Position numbers and translations under genes: made by a program. From NCBI GenBank assembly GCA_002336985.1, contig DDFE01000150.1:30983-41660 (forward strand): a DNA stretch of 10,678 bases. The letters run 5' to 3'. The DNA comes from Sphingomonadales bacterium UBA1936 (lineage in GTDB: Bacteria > Pseudomonadota > Alphaproteobacteria > Sphingomonadales > Sphingomonadaceae). Positions 6,085-10,678 of the stretch are shown here, piece after piece. The first letter of the stretch is position 1. Each line of letters starts with the position of its first letter. The notes beneath the pieces were generated by a model. That model was given only the letters and a program-made list of their open reading frames with translations, was not told the origin of the DNA and did no database searches.

Positions 6085-6698
6085 TCGAACTGTTCATTTC
6101 GGCGCTGGTGACATTCTTCGTCATCATCGACCCGCCCGGCTGTGCGCCGATCTTTGCCAGCCTGACCGCGGGCACGCCGAATGCGCACCGCCGCGCGATG
6201 GCGATCCGCTCGACTCTCGTCGCGGGCGGGATACTGTTCGCCTTCGCGCTCGTGGGGAAGGCGTTTCTATCCGCACTGCACGTCAGCCTCGACGCGTTCC
6301 GCATCGCGGGTGGCATCATGCTGTTCATGATCGCGCTCGACATGGTGTTCGAAAAGCGCACCGAACGCCGCGAAAACCGCGCGCAGGATGTCATCGCGAA
6401 AGAACACGACGACATCTCGATCTTTCCGATGGGCATCCCGATGATCGCGGGGCCGGGGTCGATCGCATCGGCCATGCTGCTGACTTCGCGTGCCGACGGC
6501 TGGGGTGAGCGCAGCGTCGTCCTTGCAGCACTATTCGTGACGCTCGTTGTTACGATGGTCTCGCTGTTGCTCGCAGGGCCGCTGATGAAGCTCGTCGGCT
6601 ACCGGGTAGAGGCGATGATCACGCGGATTCTGGGCGTCATTCTGGCCGCGCTCGCCGCGCAGTTCGTTATCGACGGCATCAAGGCGAGCTTTACTTAA
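6081..6698 (+). CDS. MarC family (UPF0056) inner-membrane protein
   Basis: This polytopic membrane protein has 205 residues, typical for the MarC family, with about six hydrophobic segments in two inverted halves. Each half carries the family signature. The first is FVIIDPPGCAPIF (13-25), followed by FRIAGGIMLFMIALDM (73-88). The second is FPMGIPMIAGPGSI (115-128), followed by TRILGVILAALAAQFVIDGI (181-200). A charged cytoplasmic-type linker (about 90-112, EKRTERRENR) separates the halves. Family members were once thought to be multidrug-resistance proteins, but E. coli MarC does not confer resistance and the real transport role is unknown. The start ATG at 6081 overlaps the preceding stop (ATGA) and lacks a clear Shine-Dalgarno sequence, which points to translational coupling. 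It is the last gene of the run, and its end overlaps the opposing GT-C gene by eight bases. Confidence 0.92.
   Translation: MIELFISALVTFFVIIDPPGCAPIFASLTAGTPNAHRRAMAIRSTLVAGGILFAFALVGKAFLSALHVSLDAFRIAGGIMLFMIALDMVFEKRTERRENRAQDVIAKEHDDISIFPMGIPMIAGPGSIASAMLLTSRADGWGERSVVLAALFVTLVVTMVSLLLAGPLMKLVGYRVEAMITRILGVILAALAAQFVIDGIKASFT
6691..6698. other. eight-base tail-to-tail overlap of marC and the GT-C gene
   Basis: TTACTTAA holds both stops: TAA at 6696-6698 ends the MarC-family gene on the + strand, and 6693-6691 reads TAA on the - strand and ends the GT-C gene. No intergenic terminator can exist between the two genes. Confidence 0.9.
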
Positions 6699-8481
6699 CC
6701 CGCCACAGTAGCAGCGGCGAACTCCTGGGAAGCGGCACCGGCTCCAGCCAGTCGAACCGCTTGCCCGTCGCCAGCTGCGAGTAGAACCCTTTGGGGGATC
6801 GCGTGCGGTACACCGTCGATTCACTCATGTTGGGGCACGTCATCAGCAGCGTCGCGTGGTGCCGTTTGATCGTCGCATAGGCATTCTCCGGCGTACCATC
6901 AAAGGCGCGATGCACGTCGAGGATAGCGTCGCCGTTGCGGTGATAAGGACCCGCGATCGCCTTGTGATGCGTGACCGTGATCAAACGCGGACCCATGTCG
7001 ACGAAAGTGAAGATTGTCGTCGCGGGCAGCTTCGCGATCGGCGCCAGCGCGGGCAGGGTCGGGCAGCGCCCGTTCGCCCGGTCGATCGCCTTGCTGCGTG
7101 CAGTGGGTTTGGTTCCGGGAATCTGGCCGAGCACCAGCTGGACGCCGAGTCCCGAGAACAACAGGAATGCGACGACCACCCCGATCGTGCGCGTCAGGAC
7201 CGATGTGCTGCGTCGGAGCGCCGGTACCGCAAGCCAGGTCAATGCGGTTGCGCCGGGCACCGCGGTCAATTGCGCCGCCGCGCCCATGCGGGTCTGCCAG
7301 AGCAGGAGGAGCATCGAGGTCAGGCTGATCAGCGCGATCGGTGCCCAGACCGCGAACAGCGCTGTGCCGCGCGCGCGCCAGGTCGCGACGAACGCGCCGA
7401 TGACGCCGGCCAGCGGCAGCGCGATCGTCGCGACCGCCACCTGCCAGTCCTTGGTGTAGAGCGGCTTGAACTCGCTGATGTTTTTCAGCCAGCTATCGTA
7501 AAGCGCAGGCGACACCTGTTCCGGGCGTCCCAGGCATTGCGGGGCGAGGAGGGCAAACCCGGCCACCAACACGCCGCCCGCGACCGCCGCCAGCCCGAGG
7601 CGGATCCGCCAGTCGGTGCTTTTCGATTGCGGCAGCAGCCAGGCGATCCACCCGGCAGCGACCATAGCACCGAGCCAGACCGGCGACAGCACGTCGCACC
7701 GGGGTACGGCGTTGTCGTAGGAGGCGAAGCCCAGATACCCGGCCGCACATCCGACCGCCAGCGACAGCCCATAGGCGGAGACGCGCGGCGCATCGTCCGG
7801 TTGCCAGACCCAGCGCAACACCGTCGCCGCACCCATGATCATCAGGAAGGGCAGCAGCTCGAGGCCGATCACCAGCGACGCCGCGCTCGCAAGTCCCAGC
7901 ACGATCCCGCCGCGCCGCGCGTCCGGGTCGGCAACGCCGGCGATACCCAGCACCAGGAATGCAAGCTGCCAATTGTGATGGTCGATGCGCATCGGCATGA
8001 ACATCGACAGCGCCGCCTGGCAGCAGACGACCGCGAACAGTGCCGCGAGGATGCCCGCCGTGGGCGCGATCAGGCGGCGTGCCGTCAATGCCAGCGCGAA
8101 CAGCGCGATCCACAGGGGCAGCATCGGTGCGACCGCAGCGGCAAAGCGTTCCGCCGCTTGTCCGCTGACGAACAGCCGCGCCAGCATGTCGAGGCCTGCG
8201 ATCGGCAGGTCGACCAGCCGGCTCCAGTGCATGTTGAAACCCTCTGGAGGATTCATCTTGTACTGGCGCAGGTCGTACCAGCCCTGTCCGTTCAGCAGGG
8301 CGCGCACCTGCGACATGCGCATGTTGTCGTCGGTGTCGGGCAGGCTGAACCACTTGATCATGCCCCAACGGTGCCAGACCATGACACCGCAGGTGATCAG
8401 CCAGACCAGACTTACAAGCCGCAGCCAGCGGTTTTCCAGCATATCGAGAACCGGCATGCGTCCGCGTCGAACGTCGTTCAT
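6691..8481 (-). CDS. polytopic GT-C-like membrane protein, putative STT3-related glycosyltransferase
   Basis: The 596 residues show about 11-13 hydrophobic segments from residue 19 to 452, then a soluble, probably periplasmic C-terminal domain (about 465-596). The first external loop carries SLPDTDDNMRM (47-57), an acidic DxD-type motif of the kind that binds the metal and lipid-phosphate sugar in GT-C enzymes. It is followed by NPPEGFNMHWSRLVDLP (77-93), which resembles the P-G-x-x-x-W-P/S-R/P-L-x-D pattern after the DxD in STT3/PglB-like proteins. RIDHHNWQ (165-172) lies at a membrane edge and recalls the second acidic loop of that group. I infer that it transfers a lipid-linked sugar or oligosaccharide outside the inner membrane. 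I recall close relatives labelled AcrB/AcrD/AcrF family, but nothing here resembles an RND pump. The ATG has AAGGGG five bases upstream. Nearby methyltransferase, GtrA and GT2 genes support a glycosylation role; acceptor and sugar are unknown. Confidence 0.75.
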   Translation of the reverse strand: MNDVRRGRMPVLDMLENRWLRLVSLVWLITCGVMVWHRWGMIKWFSLPDTDDNMRMSQVRALLNGQGWYDLRQYKMNPPEGFNMHWSRLVDLPIAGLDMLARLFVSGQAAERFAAAVAPMLPLWIALFALALTARRLIAPTAGILAALFAVVCCQAALSMFMPMRIDHHNWQLAFLVLGIAGVADPDARRGGIVLGLASAASLVIGLELLPFLMIMGAATVLRWVWQPDDAPRVSAYGLSLAVGCAAGYLGFASYDNAVPRCDVLSPVWLGAMVAAGWIAWLLPQSKSTDWRIRLGLAAVAGGVLVAGFALLAPQCLGRPEQVSPALYDSWLKNISEFKPLYTKDWQVAVATIALPLAGVIGAFVATWRARGTALFAVWAPIALISLTSMLLLLWQTRMGAAAQLTAVPGATALTWLAVPALRRSTSVLTRTIGVVVAFLLFSGLGVQLVLGQIPGTKPTARSKAIDRANGRCPTLPALAPIAKLPATTIFTFVDMGPRLITVTHHKAIAGPYHRNGDAILDVHRAFDGTPENAYATIKRHHATLLMTCPNMSESTVYRTRSPKGFYSQLATGKRFDWLEPVPLPRSSPLLLWRVK

Positions 8482-8552
8482 TCCAACCCCTTAGTTCTCG
8501 ACGCGGCTTCGCATAATCTTTACGGCACGCGCTGCATAGCGGGCCCAGAGAT
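8482..8552. promoter_or_regulatory. divergent intergenic region between the GT-C gene and the methyltransferase gene
   Basis: These 71 bp are the only space for the promoters of both glycosylation-related units. GCATAATCTTTA (8511-8522) contains CATAAT at 8512-8517, a plausible -10 box for the + strand. The best-placed upstream hexamers for a -35 (near 8489-8496) do not resemble TTGACA, so the promoter is only tentative. The region also holds the Shine-Dalgarno sequence of the GT-C gene and, at 8547-8550, a weak AGAG before the methyltransferase ATG. Confidence 0.4.
8487..8492 (-). promoter_or_regulatory. ribosome binding site of the GT-C gene
   Basis: On the - strand this reads AAGGGG with five bases to the ATG at 8481-8479. 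It favours this start over the second in-frame methionine, which lies eight codons further in (MPVLDML). Confidence 0.7.
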
Positions 8553-9311
8553 ATGACCGAACACGTCTACAATACCGATTTCTACGATTACATCGACGAC
8601 GGCAGCCGCGCCTCTGCGCGCACCGTTGCGCCGCTGCTGCTGGCCGAGATGAAGATCGGCAGCCTGCTGGATGTCGGCGCGGGACATGGCGCCTGGGCGT
8701 CCGAATGGATGGCGGCCGGCGTCGGCGACGTGCTGGCGGTCGACGGCGATTATGTGAAGCCGGACCAGCTGGTGATCCCCGCCGCGAACTTCCGCGCGCA
8801 CGATCTTTCGATACCGCTCGATCTCAATCGCAAGTTCGATCTCGTCCAGAGCCTGGAGGTTGCCGAACACCTGCCGCATGCAAAGGCACCGCTGTTCGTG
8901 GAAACGCTGACGCGGCACGGCGACGTCGTGCTGTTCTCGGCCGCCGTGCCGCACCAGGGCGGCGAGCATCACGTGAACGAGCAGCCGCCTGAATACTGGC
9001 GACAGATTTTCGGAAAAGCGGGCTACGCCGCGTTCGACTGGCTGCGTCCGCGCCTTGCCGACCAGAAGCAGGTGAAGGGCTGGTACCGCTACAACAGCTT
9101 CCTCTATGCGAACGAGGCGGGTCAGAAACGCCTGTCGGATTCGATCCTGTCGGCGCGCGTGCCCGATGGCCGAGCGCTCGAAATCGGCGGCGATTTTGCC
9201 TGGGCAGCGCGCCGGGCGATGGTGCGCCTGGTTCCCACGAGCCTGGTGAAGCCGATCGCAATGGCGAAGGCCAGCGTCGAGGCGAAGCTGCGGGGCCGCG
9301 CGGGCAACTGA
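8553..9311 (+). CDS. class I SAM-dependent methyltransferase
   Basis: The 252 residues contain a Rossmann-type methyltransferase core. Motif I is LLDVGAGHGAW (38-48) for S-adenosylmethionine. The acidic residue after strand 2 is D64 in LAVDGD, and motif II/post-I is QSLEVAEHLP (99-108). After the core comes PHQGGEHHVNEQPPEYW (133-149), a His-rich segment I associate with a methyltransferase subgroup common near surface-polysaccharide genes; it may shape the substrate site. No membrane segment or signal peptide is seen, so the protein is cytoplasmic. The C-terminal region (about 205-252) is basic and could lie near the membrane. The stop shares one base with the start of the GtrA-family gene (TGATG at 9309-9313), so the two are almost certainly cotranscribed and coupled. 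I infer methylation of a sugar, sugar nucleotide or lipid-linked sugar; the substrate is unknown. The ribosome binding site is weak. Confidence 0.88.
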   Translation: MTEHVYNTDFYDYIDDGSRASARTVAPLLLAEMKIGSLLDVGAGHGAWASEWMAAGVGDVLAVDGDYVKPDQLVIPAANFRAHDLSIPLDLNRKFDLVQSLEVAEHLPHAKAPLFVETLTRHGDVVLFSAAVPHQGGEHHVNEQPPEYWRQIFGKAGYAAFDWLRPRLADQKQVKGWYRYNSFLYANEAGQKRLSDSILSARVPDGRALEIGGDFAWAARRAMVRLVPTSLVKPIAMAKASVEAKLRGRAGN

Positions 9312-9736
9312 TGCTGCTTGACCGCTGGCTGCCGCGCGACGCGCAGGCACGCGCTGCGTTATGGCAGCTTATCCGTTACGCGATCATCGGCGGGCTGATC
9401 ACGGCCGGCGGGCAGGCGATCTATTATTTCGGCGTCGAATGGGCCGGACTAGACCCGAACGTTTCGATCGGCGTCGCTTTCGTCATCGGCATCATCGTCG
9501 GCTATTTCGCGCACGGCTGGATCAGCTTTGCAGGCCACGGCGAGCGCGAAAACCACGCGCAGATGGGCACGCGCTTCGTCGCAGTGAACCTGTTCGGCTT
9601 TGCAATGAACTCGTTCTTCGTCTGGCTGCTGGTGAAGTACCTGCACGGACCGACCTGGTGGCCGATCGTGCCCAACGTCGCGCTAACTCCGCTTGCGACC
9701 TTTTGGCTCCACCGCCGCTGGACGTACGGGGACTGA
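9311..9736 (+). CDS. GtrA family membrane protein (putative polyprenyl-phosphate-sugar flippase)
   Basis: This 141-residue protein has four predicted membrane helices (about 20-40, 52-70, 88-108, 115-133), matching the GtrA family in length and topology. Family landmarks are QLIRYAIIGG at 19-28, GYFAHGWISF at 64-73 (the first of two aromatic ends), VNLFGFAMN at 92-100, and the closing TFWLHRRWTYG at 130-140. GtrA proteins are thought to move undecaprenyl-phosphate-bound sugars across the inner membrane, or to help a partner do so; this has been proposed from phage serotype-conversion clusters. It starts on the last base of the methyltransferase stop codon with no clear Shine-Dalgarno sequence. 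Its last 17 codons and stop overlap the convergent GT2 glycosyltransferase gene. In many genomes gtrA sits directly beside its glycosyltransferase on the same strand, so this facing arrangement is unusual. Confidence 0.9.
   Translation: MLLDRWLPRDAQARAALWQLIRYAIIGGLITAGGQAIYYFGVEWAGLDPNVSIGVAFVIGIIVGYFAHGWISFAGHGERENHAQMGTRFVAVNLFGFAMNSFFVWLLVKYLHGPTWWPIVPNVALTPLATFWLHRRWTYGD
9683..9736. other. 54-nt codon-registered tail-to-tail overlap of the GtrA and GT2 genes
   Basis: The + strand frame of the GtrA gene and the - strand frame of the glycosyltransferase use the same triplet boundaries, so each codon is read as its reverse complement by the other gene. The + strand encodes the conserved GtrA ending (TPLATFWLHRRWTYGD). 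The - strand encodes a low-complexity basic tail (SVPVRPAAVEPKGRKRS). Confidence 0.85.
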
Positions 9737-10678
9737 ATCGACCGCAGGCGCTGCGTTTATGCCCAGCGTCGCACGCGACACACTTCCGCCGGCGACATTC
9801 TGAACGATGTAGAGCGGGCGGTTTTTCGCCTGCGAATAAAGTCGGCCGAGGTATTCGCCGATCATGCCCAGCACGAACATCTGGATGGCGCCCAGCACCA
9901 CAACGACCAGCATCAGCGACGTCCAGCCCTGGATCGTGTGCCCCGTCAGCCACGACATCGCGATATAGACGATAAGCAGCACGGATCCGAGCGCGAGCCA
10001 CAGTCCGGCATGGCTCGCAAGACGCAAGGGCGCGGTCGAGAAACCGGTCAGCGCATCGAATGCGAAGCGGACCATCTTGGTCAGTGGATATTTGGTTTCC
10101 CCCGCCAGCCGCGCCGCGCGTTCGTACGCGAACGGAACCTGCCGGAATCCGCCCCATGCCACCATGCCCCGCACGAACCGCGCCTGTTCGGGCATCGCAA
10201 GGAAGACATCCAGTGCACGCCGTGTCATCAGGCGGAAGTCGCCCGCGTCCAGTGGAATGTCGACGTCCGTCGCGCGTTTGAGCAAACGGTAGAACACCGC
10301 TGCGGTCGCCTTCTTGAACGCCGTTTCGCCCGCGCGTTCGGTTCTTACGCCATAAACGACGTCGGCGCCTTCGCGCGTCATCGCGTCCATCATCGCGCCC
10401 AGCAGTTCGGGCGGATCCTGGAGATCGGCATCGACGATGAAGATGAAACGGCCGCGGCACAGGTCGAGGCCCGCAGTCAGCGCCAGCTGATGCCCGTGAT
10501 TGCGCGACAGGTCGATCGCGACAAGGTGAGCGTCGACGCTCGCCAATTGCGCCATCATCGACCAGCTGTTGTCGCGCGACCCGTCGTTGATGAGGACGAT
10601 CTCGTAATCCTCGCCGACGACCGCCAGCGCCGCCTCGGTCAGCCGCGCGTGCAGCGCCGACAGGCAGGCGGCCTCGTT
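9683..10678 (-). CDS. family 2 glycosyltransferase, GtrB/DPM1-like polyprenyl-phosphate sugar synthase, 5' end cut off by the window
   Basis: The frame stays open from the ATG at 10558 to the window edge and adds 40 residues (NEAACLSALHARL.. to EIVLINDGSRDNSW) that are essential GT2 core, so the gene starts outside the window. In the 331 visible residues the GT-A motifs are NDGSRD (31-36), DLSRNHGHQLALTAGL (about 55-70) and the metal-binding VDADLQDPPEL (about 81-91). GDFRLM and the segment FRQVPFAYERAARLAGETKY, an acceptor-loop signature, follow. Two C-terminal membrane helices come next, with GEYLGRLYSQAKNRPLYIVQ after the second. This is the GtrB/DPM1-type layout: the enzyme attaches a sugar from a nucleotide donor to undecaprenyl phosphate on the cytoplasmic face. 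The sugar is unknown. The basic tail (PKGRKRS) is encoded within the end of the facing GtrA gene. Only about 5-10 N-terminal residues seem to be missing. Confidence 0.93.
   Translation of the reverse strand, partial: NEAACLSALHARLTEAALAVVGEDYEIVLINDGSRDNSWSMMAQLASVDAHLVAIDLSRNHGHQLALTAGLDLCRGRFIFIVDADLQDPPELLGAMMDAMTREGADVVYGVRTERAGETAFKKATAAVFYRLLKRATDVDIPLDAGDFRLMTRRALDVFLAMPEQARFVRGMVAWGGFRQVPFAYERAARLAGETKYPLTKMVRFAFDALTGFSTAPLRLASHAGLWLALGSVLLIVYIAMSWLTGHTIQGWTSLMLVVVVLGAIQMFVLGMIGEYLGRLYSQAKNRPLYIVQNVAGGSVSRATLGINAAPAVDSVPVRPAAVEPKGRKRS

Noticed and set aside
6856..8556. A 566-codon open frame on the + strand opposite the GT-C gene
   Set aside because: Its translation is rich in Arg, Asp, Gln and His with no hydrophobic core or motif, as expected for the antisense frame of a GC-rich membrane-protein gene. 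The - strand product has clear motifs and a good ribosome binding site.
10556..10558. ATG at 10558 as the start of the family 2 glycosyltransferase
   Set aside because: The upstream frame encodes the NDGS motif and the N-terminal core strand of GT2 enzymes up to the window edge, so the true start is outside.

Overview
The window looks like chromosomal DNA from an alphaproteobacterium, most likely a sphingomonad (Sphingomonas or a close relative). The DNA is GC-rich by eye, genes are tightly packed with ATGA stop/start overlaps, and the proteins resemble sphingomonad families. I see no rRNA, tRNA, CRISPR array, insertion sequence or prophage gene. The placement rests on recognition, not on a search.

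Left part (1-2501). The window opens inside an ABC-2 type (NatB-like) permease gene on the + strand. A CNT/NupC-type nucleoside transporter follows on the - strand. The two genes meet tail to tail and share the tetranucleotide CTAG as both stop codons.

Middle part (2572-6698). This is a compact + strand run of six genes: a queuosine-precursor transporter (YhhQ/VUT family), argB (acetylglutamate kinase), a YggT-family membrane protein, folD (methylene-THF dehydrogenase/cyclohydrolase), an unnamed exported protein that looks like two NTF2/SnoaL-like halves, and a MarC-family membrane protein. Four of the five junctions are 4-nt ATGA overlaps. The fifth (argB to yggT) is a 42-bp gap with a good Shine-Dalgarno sequence. 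The run therefore reads as one mostly housekeeping operon. A small hairpin lies just upstream of its first gene.

Right part (6691-10678). This is a cell-surface glycosylation neighbourhood: a polytopic GT-C/STT3-like membrane protein (-), a class I SAM methyltransferase (+), a GtrA-family membrane protein (+), and a GtrB/DPM1-like family 2 glycosyltransferase (-) cut by the right edge. Together these supply the three classic parts of a polyprenyl-phosphate-sugar system: a synthase that loads the sugar onto the lipid, a membrane protein that moves it across, and a GT-C transferase that uses it outside. A methyltransferase is added. The parts are scattered over both strands instead of forming one operon, and the gtrA and glycosyltransferase genes overlap tail to tail by 54 nt in exact codon register.

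All three convergent gene pairs in the window overlap (4, 8 and 54 nt), so no room is left for conventional intergenic terminators. The only non-coding stretches are about 70 bp (2502-2571), 42 bp (4125-4166) and 71 bp (8482-8552). No gene-free stretch exceeds 300 bases.
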